DNA of 64,000 nucleotides. It comes from Phoenicibacter sp963592435 (GTDB taxonomy: Bacteria; Actinomycetota; Coriobacteriia; Coriobacteriales; Eggerthellaceae). The stretch is taken from the NCBI GenBank assembly GCA_963592435.1, contig CAVAWT010000006.1, forward strand, positions 1 through 64,000, read 5' to 3'. How positions within the stretch are numbered: position 1 is the stretch's first letter; each line of letters starts with the position of its first letter. Shown here in pieces: positions 42,971 through 51,133 of the stretch. The position numbers were made by a program, and so were the translations under genes. The notes below the pieces were generated by a model. That model had not been told where the DNA came from. It saw nothing but the letters and a program-made list of their open reading frames with translations, and searched no databases.

Positions 42971-44272
42971 TCATACGCCTAACGCTGTCAAAGGAATGAC
43001 ATACACGTCTTCGTTTTTGACATAACGGGCAAATTCACCTGCTCCAACAATGACAGCCATGAAGGCTGGTTCGGGGTTTCTGGCTGCTGGGTTTGCTGCA
43101 ATTTTTCTGCGAAGCCTGTTTAGCGATCTGCAAGCTTCTTCCACTTTGCTTTCACCAAGTTTTACCTCAAAGCCAGCCCAGCGACCATCGCGAAACTCTA
43201 CGATTGCATCCACCTCCAAACCGTCAGAATCTCTGTAATAAAAAAGAGGCTGTGCCTGCGCACCTAGCAAAGATGACGCATAAATTTTTAAGTCATGAAT
43301 TGCAAGTGCTTCAAACAACATTCCGAAAAGTTGCCCATTTTCTAGCAGACGGGCGGGCGTGACTTGCAACAAACTCGCCGCTAGTGAAGGGTCAGCGAAG
43401 TAGCGCTTAGGTTTAACTCGCAACCTGCTCTTGGAGCGAATTGGAGCGTCCCATCCTGGGAGAGAGTCGATAACATAAAGCGATTCAAGCGCTTCAATGT
43501 GTTGTGCCGCCTTTTCTGCAGCAGCTTTTGCATTCGATGCAGAAATCTGCGCGTCTTGCGCCACCGTTGAAAGTTTCAAAGCGGAACCCAAATTTCGCGC
43601 GAGCGACTGCGCCACCCTTCGAGATTGCAAGCCAGAAAGTCTTTTCCGAGGAATGCTCACGTCAAAAAGCGCGTCGAAATAGGAATCAACATATTCACTG
43701 CTCGTGTTTTCCACTTCAACAAGTGCCGGCCATCCACCCTTGCAAACGTAATGCGCAAGGGGTTCAAGCTGCTGACTCACTTGGCAAGGCTCAAAACGCC
43801 CTTCGAAAAGCCCTGCAAGCGAAACAATTCCACTTGAAGCCCCCATTTCTTGCAGTGTCATGGTGCTCATTTGAACCTTTGCAATTCTGCCCGCTCCGCT
43901 ATGATGCAGTCTTTCCTTGTTTGCCTGAGCCGACCCTGTTAAAATGAAAGAACCAGCACTGGCGGAAGGAGCGTCAACCGCCATTCGCACTTCATCCCAA
44001 ATTGCAGGCACGTCTTGCCATTCGTCAATTAAATGTGGCTTATCTCCAATGAGTGCCGTTGACGGGTCCGCCTCAGCAGCACTTCGAGGGCCAGACGAGC
44101 CAATTCGAGTTACGCTTTCAGAAAAGTGAAGTCCAGTCCAAGTTTTTCCACACCACATGGTGCCTGCAATTTCCACAGCCCCAAACATTCCAAGAAGTTT
44201 CTCTAATTTCTTGTCAATAATTCGTGGTAAATAACCTGCGGGTTTAATGTTCACATCGTCCAAGGCATACAC
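42971..44272 (-). CDS. DUF4143 AAA ATPase 5
   Basis: 433 aa at most. Walker A GTMWCGKT (37-44), Walker B HLIDEWQDVPAIWD, sensor FILTGSAQ, and a C-terminal YYRDSDGLEVDAIVE...GFEVKLGE PD-(D/E)XK-like core. Same subgroup as ATPase 2 (shared WCGKT and DEWQ.VP). The start is uncertain: GTG 44272 lies too close to AAAAGGGGG, and a TTG at 44263 has 8-nt spacing. TATAAT on the minus strand is at 44302-44297. A direct repeat TTTTAGAGG occurs at 44287 and 44333. Cassette between repeat copies C and D. Confidence 0.86.
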   Translation of the reverse strand: MYALDDVNIKPAGYLPRIIDKKLEKLLGMFGAVEIAGTMWCGKTWTGLHFSESVTRIGSSGPRSAAEADPSTALIGDKPHLIDEWQDVPAIWDEVRMAVDAPSASAGSFILTGSAQANKERLHHSGAGRIAKVQMSTMTLQEMGASSGIVSLAGLFEGRFEPCQVSQQLEPLAHYVCKGGWPALVEVENTSSEYVDSYFDALFDVSIPRKRLSGLQSRRVAQSLARNLGSALKLSTVAQDAQISASNAKAAAEKAAQHIEALESLYVIDSLPGWDAPIRSKSRLRVKPKRYFADPSLAASLLQVTPARLLENGQLFGMLFEALAIHDLKIYASSLLGAQAQPLFYYRDSDGLEVDAIVEFRDGRWAGFEVKLGESKVEEACRSLNRLRRKIAANPAARNPEPAFMAVIVGAGEFARYVKNEDVYVIPLTALGV

Positions 44273-44374
44273 CCCCTTTTACGCATTTTAGAGGATATTA
44301 TATCAGTAAAATAGAGGGAATTGGAGAAGTATTTTAGAGGGGATATATGATACGTTGCTTGTTAGGTTGCAATG

Positions 44375-44427
44375 ATTCTCGAAAACTCAACTGTGCCATG
44401 TGTTTAAGTATAACAGAGTGAAGGAGT
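44375..44427. repeat. 53-bp repeat, copy D
   Basis: First 20 nt identical to copy A (ATTCTCGAAAACTCAACTGT), with six to eight changes in the rest. It lies 36 nt downstream of the sugar-phosphate transferase stop, where the GT2 gene start would originally have been. It is the outer boundary of the three-cassette stack. Confidence 0.85.
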
Positions 44428-44463
44428 GTGCGCAAATAACAAGAAGTTAGGGGGTATGATTAA

Positions 44464-45093
44464 TTATTGACCTTTGCCCATGGCTTTAAATGTTTTTAAA
44501 AAGATTTGGAAATCAAGCCTAAAGCATGCGTTGTCGACATAGTAAAGCTCCATGTCTTGTCGCTGACCTGACTTGAAGTCAGCATCGTTTCTTGCCTCAA
44601 CTTGCCACCAACCCGTGATTCCAGGTCGGACAGAAAGAAGCTTTGACTGATTGTCACCGTAGGATTGAAGTTCATCAAACGTAATGGGGCGCGGACCAAC
44701 GACACTCATTTCCCCAATCAAAACGTTCAGGAAATTAGGGACTTCATCCAATGATGTCCTCCTCAAAAACCTTCCGACGCAAGTTATTCTTGGATCATTA
44801 TCCACCTTACGCTCGCGCTTCCATGTTTCCAAATCTTCTCCCGAAAGATATTTCTCAACGTTGTCGGAATCTTTCACCATTGTGCGATATTTTAAAATAT
44901 TGAAAGGCTTACCTTTCTTTCCAACGCGTTTCTGCACATAAAGCGGTGTTGCTTTCGTGTCAATCACAACGGCAACGGCAATGATTAGCCACACAGGCAA
45001 AAAAAGCCCAAGGATAAAAATTGAAAATAAAAGGTCACCGAGCCTTTTAAAAAAAAGATACACTACCGAACTATTTTGCTTGTCCTTACCCAC
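44464..45093 (-). CDS. Undecaprenyl-phosphate sugar-1-phosphate transferase (WbaP/WcaJ C-terminal type)
   Basis: 209 aa priming enzyme that loads the first sugar-phosphate on undecaprenyl phosphate. One membrane segment (about 15-40) is followed by the conserved domain: KRVGKKGKPFNILKYRTM, RRTSLDEVPNFLNVLIG, EMSVVGPRP and SVRPGITGWWQV, all of the bacterial sugar transferase family. GTG start without a clear ribosome site; TAGAAT a few bases upstream suggests a very short or no leader. First gene of the minus-strand part of the locus. Confidence 0.92.
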   Translation of the reverse strand: MGKDKQNSSVVYLFFKRLGDLLFSIFILGLFLPVWLIIAVAVVIDTKATPLYVQKRVGKKGKPFNILKYRTMVKDSDNVEKYLSGEDLETWKRERKVDNDPRITCVGRFLRRTSLDEVPNFLNVLIGEMSVVGPRPITFDELQSYGDNQSKLLSVRPGITGWWQVEARNDADFKSGQRQDMELYYVDNACFRLDFQIFLKTFKAMGKGQ

Positions 45094-45393
45094 TAATTCT
45101 ATTTATATGCTCCCTTGCAAGCAAGAACACTAAAAATGGGCTCCATGCTCGCAAAATTTTAAACTATTATACTATTAACCAATCATACGATTTATTCAAT
45201 TCATTAAATAACCTATACATTCTACCAAATGTTTTTAAAACAGAGAATGAGAAATATGATAAAAGAACAACCCAGTCCTTCTGAGCTTAACTTTGACTAC
45301 CTTAAATCAAGAAAGCCTGTCTGCGTCATGTCCTTAAGGTGTCAAACATCTGCTTTTGAAATTAAAAGGCAAACAGAATCTGGCGAGATTGAT
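45094..45393. other. Intergenic stretch, nothing recognised
   Basis: 300 AT-rich bases between the sugar-phosphate transferase start and the DUF4418 stop. A plus-strand frame from 45229 has no family resemblance and overlaps the DUF4418 gene. No clear hairpin, repeat copy or relic was found. Confidence 0.5.
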
Positions 45394-45840
45394 TTAGAGT
45401 GTCTTGTTTGGAACTTCAACATCGACATCAGATTTTCTCAAAAGTGTTGCCAACAGAATTGATGAGATGAGCGAAACAATCATGCAAACAAGAATCAAAA
45501 CTCTTGTCGTGTGGCAATGCGCACCTGAATGAGTGCAAACTCCGATAACAAAATTTGTCATCAAAAGACAAACAACGACCGCGGTTGCAGCATTGGCGAC
45601 CAACAAGCCAGCAACCGCCATCTTGTCTTTTGAGAACAAAACAAGCGCGCTGACTACAGCACCAAGGACTGAGACAAGTGCCACCGCCTGAAACGTCCAA
45701 TGACATTTCATTGGCATTGTAGACCCGGACGCGAGCTCAACTGGCGACCCGCAACCTCCCATGGCAAGCGATATTCCGATTGATGCGACAAACGCAATGA
45801 TGCTCACCGCTCCAAAAATTTTAAATGTTGCTTCATTCAT
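45394..45840 (-). CDS. DUF4418 family membrane protein
   Basis: 148 aa with four membrane segments and extracytoplasmic cysteines (GGCGS, MKCHWT, GVCTHSGAHCHT). MKCHWT and the His/Cys loop match DUF4418, found in actinobacteria and firmicutes and of unknown function, perhaps in metal or redox handling. The ATG at 45840 is preferred because AGGTGA lies 8 nt upstream; a GTG at 45852 would lie within that site. It is downstream of secDF's neighbour region but 92 nt away and probably separate. Confidence 0.75.
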   Translation of the reverse strand: MNEATFKIFGAVSIIAFVASIGISLAMGGCGSPVELASGSTMPMKCHWTFQAVALVSVLGAVVSALVLFSKDKMAVAGLLVANAATAVVVCLLMTNFVIGVCTHSGAHCHTTRVLILVCMIVSLISSILLATLLRKSDVDVEVPNKTL

Positions 45841-45932
45841 TTTTATGGTCACCTGTCTTCATTTATAAAAGAAGACCCACCACAAATGAAGCAGGTGGAT
45901 CGCCTTCTTAACCTCTACAAATTTTTAAAAAA

Positions 45933-48704
45933 CTACTTCTTTTGTGGACGCTTGATTTTCTTTTCCGTCCTTGGTTGGTTTTGCGACTTATGCGAGCCCT
46001 CACCCTTGTTAGCAGAAGGACTTGGAATTGATTCTAAATCGACAGTTGTGCCATCTTGTGAGGCTTTTGCTTGTGCATTTTGTTTCTTAGCTTGAGCCTC
46101 GAGTCGAGCCAGTGGCACCTGCTCAAGACCGCCACGGTACGATGCATCAAAGTCGAAAAGTTTGATCTCTTTGCCATATTTCTGTTCGAGCTTCTTATAG
46201 CGTGGCTCGCTTGTTTTCCAAATTGTGTAGATCGGAACAGCGACAGCAAACGATGAATAAGCACCAGCGATGAGGCCGATCGACATAGCGAAAGCAAAGT
46301 CTTTCAGTGTTTCTCCACCGAAGAACAGCATGAAGAAAACAGGCACGAACGACGTGACTGTCGTGTTTATCGTACGAATCAAAACTTGGTTGATTGAGTG
46401 GTTTGCCATCGTAGCAAACGTGCATTTGATTCCCTCGCCCTTCATGTTGTCGTTGACTCGGTGGAACGTGACGACTGTATCATATAGCGAATAACCCAAG
46501 ATCGTCAGCAACGCGGCGATTGTGTTAGGGTTGACTTCACGCCCGACAATGGCATAAACGCCCATGACGATGATGATATCGTGCAAAAGCGCAATGACAG
46601 CGACAACGCCCATTTTCCACTCGAAACGAATCGCGATGTAGATGATGATGAGCAAAAGTGAAACGAGGAATGCTATGAGCGACGACTGAACAACGCTAGC
46701 ACCCCAGTCTGGTCCAATGACGTCTACGTTGGTGTTTTGAGACTCAAAACCAAATTTGTCAGCAACAGTCGTTGCGATGTTATTTGCTTCAGTTGAATCA
46801 GTCAAAGGAATTCTGACAATGAATCCACCTTGACCATCTGAAGTTGCAGTCTGAATTGTGGCGTTCGTTTGACCCACCTCATCAAAAGCACTTCTCAACT
46901 CTTCAACTGTGACATCTTTTGAGTCAGCATAGGTAATCGAAGAACCGCCGACAAATTCGATGCCGAAGTTAAATCCTCTAACACAAACAAATCCAAGGAG
47001 AACAACAACCGCTACTCCAGAAATTGAGAGGAACACTTTTTTGTAACCAACAAAGTTGATGTCTTTTTTGATAAACCTTCCCTTGATTTTTTTAGCAGCG
47101 TTAACAACGTGAGATTCTGATTCTTCTTTTATCTCTTCTTCTTCGATTGCTGCTGCATCCAAGCAATCTTGAACGTTCCAGAATTTCGGATGCTTCTTAA
47201 TTGTTCTTGGTGCCATCAAGCGAATGAGTGGCGCCTTGAACATGAGCATCATGATAATGTCGCAGATGATGCCAAGCGCAAGCGTGAGACCGAAGCCTTT
47301 GACAGTGGCAGAAGCAAGGAAGAACAAACATAGAGCTGAGACCATGGAAACAAGGTCAGCGTCGATTGAAGTTTGGATTGCGTGCTTAACGCCCGAAATT
47401 GAGGCAGATCGAATCGATTTGCCCATCCTGATTTCTTCTCGGAAACGCTCGACAGTCAGAACTGATGAGTCTGCCGCCATGCCGATCGTGAGCACGATGC
47501 CCGCAAGGCCTGCAAGTGAGAGTGAGAACATTCCGAATGCAGAAAGTGTTGCAAGAATTCCAAGATAGAAAGCTGCAAAAACGAGCATTGCAGTTGCTGT
47601 GATGATGCCAAGTCCTTTATAGAAGAAAAGAAGGTAGAGCATAACAAGTGCAAGACCGATTAAAACAACGATCATAGCGCCATAGAGTGCATCTTGACCA
47701 AGAGTTGGTCCAACAACCTGCGATGTTGAATATTCAAAGCTGACAGGCAATGAGCCACTCTCCAAAACAGTTTGAAGCGATTTTGCTTGTTCGATTGTGT
47801 AATTTCCTGTTATTGCAACTTTGCCATCAGTGATTGCAGAGCGAACAGTTGGCGCACTGTTCACTTGGTTGTCTAATATGATGACAATTTGCCCATTTGA
47901 TGAAACGAGTTCCTGAGAAGCAGTTGCAAATGCTTGAGTTCCCGTTGAGTCAAGCTCGATGTTGACAGCGTAGTATTGCGAAGTTTGGCTTTCTTTGTCA
48001 ACTGTCACCTTTGTGATGTTTGAGCCTGTGAAGAGAGGCGTGTATGTTCCTTCTGGCACTTCAAGCTTTGTGTCTGACTCAACCTTAAACGAGTTTCCAT
48101 ATCCATCACTTTTTGTTGTGTATTCACCATAATTTCCATTTTCGATTTTTGTTTTAACATCCTCGTCAGTGAACGAATCGAGGCGGGCAAAAGAAAGTTG
48201 ACCAGTTCTACCGATTGTGTCAAGAGCAGTCTGAGTGTCTTCCAGCCCAGGAATTTGAACAAGGATTTGATCTGTTCCCTGCAACTGAACGACGGCCTCA
48301 CTCGCACCAAGAGCATTAACACGACTCTCAATGATGGAGCGACTCGTCTCCATTTGATCGGTTGTTGGCGCTGATCCGTCATTTGTGTGAGCAGTCAACA
48401 CAACAGACAAGCCACCGCGGATGTCAAGACCTTGATTGATCTTCTCGTTCGGCGGAGTGAACATGAAAACAGAACCCGCAACGAGAATCGTTGTTATGAT
48501 GAGCAACCAGATGTTTCTTCTCGTTGCTGGACTATGTTTGCTTGCTTTTGCTTTTTTCGCTTTCTTTTCAGCGTTTTTCTTGCGAGCTTTTTCTTGCTGC
48601 TTTTTGTTCTTTAAAGCTTCTTTGTTGTCCTTTTCGACTTGTTTGTCGTGTTGCTTTTTGTCTTTGTCATCGAGTGACAAATTGTTGCCTCTTGAAAGCG
48701 CCAT
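45933..48704 (-). CDS. secDF: Fused protein translocase subunit SecDF
   Basis: 923 aa. A Lys/Ala-rich charged N-terminus (about 15-60) precedes the SecD part with DIRGGLSVVLTA, the P1 domain and GMAADSSVLTVERFREE; the SecF part begins near 565 with NFGIEFVGGSSITYAD and ends with the GYSLYDTVVTFHRVNDN block. SecDF uses the proton gradient to pull secreted proteins outwards, relevant to the giant surface proteins of this window. AAGGAG lies 6 nt before the ATG. A TTGAAA-N16-TAATAA promoter lies at 48788-48761 on the minus strand. A highly charged tail (about 860-923) is unusual. Confidence 0.95.
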   Translation of the reverse strand: MALSRGNNLSLDDKDKKQHDKQVEKDNKEALKNKKQQEKARKKNAEKKAKKAKASKHSPATRRNIWLLIITTILVAGSVFMFTPPNEKINQGLDIRGGLSVVLTAHTNDGSAPTTDQMETSRSIIESRVNALGASEAVVQLQGTDQILVQIPGLEDTQTALDTIGRTGQLSFARLDSFTDEDVKTKIENGNYGEYTTKSDGYGNSFKVESDTKLEVPEGTYTPLFTGSNITKVTVDKESQTSQYYAVNIELDSTGTQAFATASQELVSSNGQIVIILDNQVNSAPTVRSAITDGKVAITGNYTIEQAKSLQTVLESGSLPVSFEYSTSQVVGPTLGQDALYGAMIVVLIGLALVMLYLLFFYKGLGIITATAMLVFAAFYLGILATLSAFGMFSLSLAGLAGIVLTIGMAADSSVLTVERFREEIRMGKSIRSASISGVKHAIQTSIDADLVSMVSALCLFFLASATVKGFGLTLALGIICDIIMMLMFKAPLIRLMAPRTIKKHPKFWNVQDCLDAAAIEEEEIKEESESHVVNAAKKIKGRFIKKDINFVGYKKVFLSISGVAVVVLLGFVCVRGFNFGIEFVGGSSITYADSKDVTVEELRSAFDEVGQTNATIQTATSDGQGGFIVRIPLTDSTEANNIATTVADKFGFESQNTNVDVIGPDWGASVVQSSLIAFLVSLLLIIIYIAIRFEWKMGVVAVIALLHDIIIVMGVYAIVGREVNPNTIAALLTILGYSLYDTVVTFHRVNDNMKGEGIKCTFATMANHSINQVLIRTINTTVTSFVPVFFMLFFGGETLKDFAFAMSIGLIAGAYSSFAVAVPIYTIWKTSEPRYKKLEQKYGKEIKLFDFDASYRGGLEQVPLARLEAQAKKQNAQAKASQDGTTVDLESIPSPSANKGEGSHKSQNQPRTEKKIKRPQKK

Positions 48705-48760
48705 TCTGGCTCCTTAATACTCAAAAATTAACATTTTCCTAAAATTTACGCAATTAATCA

Positions 48761-48788
48761 TTATTACACTAATATAATAAATTTTCAA
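48761..48788 (-). promoter_or_regulatory. Probable secDF promoter
   Basis: Minus-strand TTGAAA (48788-48783), 16-bp spacer, TAATAA (48766-48761), about 57 nt before the ATG. It overlaps the last codons of rsmA. Confidence 0.4.
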
Positions 48789-49659
48789 ACGAAATTCCAA
48801 GTTTTATGAAATGTTTCTCAGTTAGCTTCTCACCTCTTATCCTTGGGTCAACTTCACTCTCTTCAAGCCACCGCAAAATTCTGCTGGGCTCAACGTTTTC
48901 AAAATATGCCTTACAAGAGTTAAATATAGTCTTTCTTCTGTTAAAAAAAGCTGCGTCTGCTGATTTGCAAGCATCCTTTAGCGTTTTTGAATCTAGTGGC
49001 TTTTCTTGAGAGCCAATTTCAGAAGAGAAGTCTGACACCTGTTTTCTGTTCAGTCGAATGACTGCACTATCAACGCGTGGAGCAGGCAAAAAGTTGTTTC
49101 TTGAAACAAAAAAAGACCCTGCACACTCTGCATATAATCGCAACTTGACAGTGTATGCGCCATAATTTTTTGTGCCAACTTTTGCATTCATTCTGTCTGC
49201 TACCTCTTTTTGCACCATTACAGTTGCAGCTTCAAGGCTCTCCAAATTTTGGAACAAGTCCAAAACAAGAGTTGCGGCGATGTTATATGGCAAATTTGCA
49301 ACCAATTTGTTAGGCGCTTTAATAACATAATTTTTCCATTTGAGGGCATCGCCTTCGATTAATGTGAAATTGTCGTTTGCAAAAGAAACATTTTTAGAGA
49401 GCAAATTTTTGAGTCTCTCGTCCTTTTCAATCGCTGTCACTTTTGCACCAGTTCCTAGCAAAGCAGAAGTTAGCGTGCCAATGCCAGGACCAATCTCTAA
49501 AATCTCATCGCTTGAGTTAGCCTCGGCTAACTTAATTATCTTCTCAATTATCGCTTTGTTTACAAGAAAGTTTTGACCCAGTGAATGCGAGAGCTTGATG
49601 TCTTCGGACTCAAGAAGCTCACTAACAATTTTTGGATTAGTTAATGTGGAGCTCGACAT
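48769..49659 (-). CDS. rsmA: 16S rRNA dimethyladenosine transferase
   Basis: 296 aa SAM-dependent enzyme that dimethylates two adjacent adenosines near the 3' end of 16S rRNA. LSHSLGQNFLVN, EIGPGIGTLTSALL (SAM site), LVANLPYNIAATLV (catalytic NLPY) and FFVSRNNFLPAPRVDSAVIR are present. Overlaps the end of the flavoprotein gene by 23 nt. Part of metG-tatD-flavoprotein-rsmA. Confidence 0.96.
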   Translation of the reverse strand: MSSSTLTNPKIVSELLESEDIKLSHSLGQNFLVNKAIIEKIIKLAEANSSDEILEIGPGIGTLTSALLGTGAKVTAIEKDERLKNLLSKNVSFANDNFTLIEGDALKWKNYVIKAPNKLVANLPYNIAATLVLDLFQNLESLEAATVMVQKEVADRMNAKVGTKNYGAYTVKLRLYAECAGSFFVSRNNFLPAPRVDSAVIRLNRKQVSDFSSEIGSQEKPLDSKTLKDACKSADAAFFNRRKTIFNSCKAYFENVEPSRILRWLEESEVDPRIRGEKLTEKHFIKLGISFENLLY

Positions 49660-50122
49660 CTCTCACTTCAAATCCTGCGACATGCAACGCTGACTTGGCA
49701 CTCAAAATTGCGCCATCTGCTCCATATGGATCGTGACCTTCCCCAAACAAGTGAAGCGCTGCCTTTTTCATCTCCTTAATTTCGTGTCTCACATCTTCCC
49801 AGAACAAAGGCTGGAAACGGTCAAGAACCGCCTTTAACTGCGAAGGCAATCCTGCCATATAAATTGGAGATATGATCGTGATCTCTTCACTTTCTCTGAC
49901 ACATTCCAAAACATCTTTCATGTCATCTTCAATGACGCACTCATGTGTTTCTTTGCAGCAATCGCACCCAACACAACCTGAGATGTCCATGTCAGCAATT
50001 GAAATGAGCGTTACTTCACGATCAGGGTTTTCTTCGATCGTCTTTTCAAATAGCTTATTCGCAAAATCAAGAGATCTGCTTTTTTCTCGTGGAGATCCAC
50101 AAATGATTGATACTCTTCCCAT
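49637..50122 (-). CDS. NADPH-dependent FMN reductase/iron-sulfur flavoprotein-like
   Basis: 161 aa flavodoxin-like fold. GSPREKSRSLDFA is the FMN phosphate loop; the cysteine cluster GCVGCDCCKETHECV (C-x2-C-x-C-C-x5-C) resembles iron-sulfur flavoproteins; IISPIYMAGLPSQLKAVLDR is the second flavin loop. Probably a cytoplasmic redox carrier; substrate unknown. The ATG directly follows the tatD stop (TAGATG) with AGGTGA upstream. It overlaps rsmA. Confidence 0.85.
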   Translation of the reverse strand: MGRVSIICGSPREKSRSLDFANKLFEKTIEENPDREVTLISIADMDISGCVGCDCCKETHECVIEDDMKDVLECVRESEEITIISPIYMAGLPSQLKAVLDRFQPLFWEDVRHEIKEMKKAALHLFGEGHDPYGADGAILSAKSALHVAGFEVRDVELHIN

Positions 50123-51097
50123 CTAGCACTCACCTTTTTGCCAAGCAGTTGGTTCTCTATCAAGAAGCGCTCGTGCATTTTTTGCAAGTTGTGAGAAAAA
50201 CTTTTGTCGCTCCACTTCATCACTGCCCGCATGCAAAAACTCGAACATGGCATCAGCAGTGAAAATCGTGTGCGCAGGCACACACTCTGAACTGCGAAGA
50301 GGCTCAGGTGCCATGAAAGGCGCATCAGTCTCAGTCAAAAGTCTGCTCAAGGGAACAAGCTTTGAGGCTTCCCTTATCTCAGTCGACTTTTTAAAGGTGA
50401 AAGCACCACCAAATGCAACGTAGCAATCTGCATCAACCCATCGCTTAATCTCCTTTTCGTCGGAAGTGTAGCAATGAAGAAGCACTCCTGCCTCGTTCCA
50501 ACCAGCATTTTTCATGCAAGCATAAGCATCGTCAAAAGCTTCCCTAACGTGCAAAATGAGTGGTAACCCTGCCTTTTTTGCTATTTCGATTTGTCGCTCG
50601 AAAACTTGCACCTGGTCTTTTCTTGGTGAAAAGTCATAGTGATAGTCGAGCCCAACTTCACCCAAAGCACTCGTTCTCTCATCTTTCAACTTCTCAATCA
50701 AAACAACTTCTGTGTCTTTTGAATAATTTTTCGAATAATGAGGATGAACCCCACAAGAAAGTCTCACCTTGCAAGTCAATTCAGAAGAACAAGCCTCTCC
50801 CATCTGCGCTTTTACTGCAACTGCTTCATCAAGGATTTTTGGCAAGTCGTCGTAAAAACCAACGCCTTCGGTTGACAGAGGATCAGTCATCGCCTCAACG
50901 AACGTTATGTTATTGACATCTGCTTGCGCCAGAGATAGCGCAACATCGTTCAACATGTTGATGTGAGCATGTGTGTCTGCAATTTCTATACCTTGCATCA
51001 AGGCAGGAGGTTCAACTTTGATCCAATCGCGCCCATGTTTTTTTGGCTTCTTATAAAAATATAGATCTTTAACTGGAGGACTTGTGAAATCTGACAT
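50123..51097 (-). CDS. tatD: TatD family metal-dependent hydrolase (DNase-like)
   Basis: 324 aa, longer than the usual 255-265, with an N-terminal extension of about 40 residues. ADTHAHINML (metal-binding HxH), CGVHPHYSK, GEVGLDYHYD, LPLILHVREA, LHCYTSD and LTETDAPFMAP are the TatD metal and active-site motifs. Family enzymes are 3'-5' exonucleases or related hydrolases. Typical neighbour of metG and rsmA. Confidence 0.93.
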   Translation of the reverse strand: MSDFTSPPVKDLYFYKKPKKHGRDWIKVEPPALMQGIEIADTHAHINMLNDVALSLAQADVNNITFVEAMTDPLSTEGVGFYDDLPKILDEAVAVKAQMGEACSSELTCKVRLSCGVHPHYSKNYSKDTEVVLIEKLKDERTSALGEVGLDYHYDFSPRKDQVQVFERQIEIAKKAGLPLILHVREAFDDAYACMKNAGWNEAGVLLHCYTSDEKEIKRWVDADCYVAFGGAFTFKKSTEIREASKLVPLSRLLTETDAPFMAPEPLRSSECVPAHTIFTADAMFEFLHAGSDEVERQKFFSQLAKNARALLDREPTAWQKGEC

Positions 51098-51133
51098 AGT
51101 TCGCTCAGCTTGCTCTGCGTTTGATGACGGTCT

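Noticed and set aside
39858..44427. 53-bp repeats as ends of an insertion sequence or transposon
   Set aside because: They are direct, not inverted, encode the start of a resident glycosyltransferase, and no transposase lies between any pair.
45229..45462. 77-codon plus-strand frame
   Set aside because: It overlaps the end of the DUF4418 gene on the other strand, has no ribosome site and no recognisable domain.
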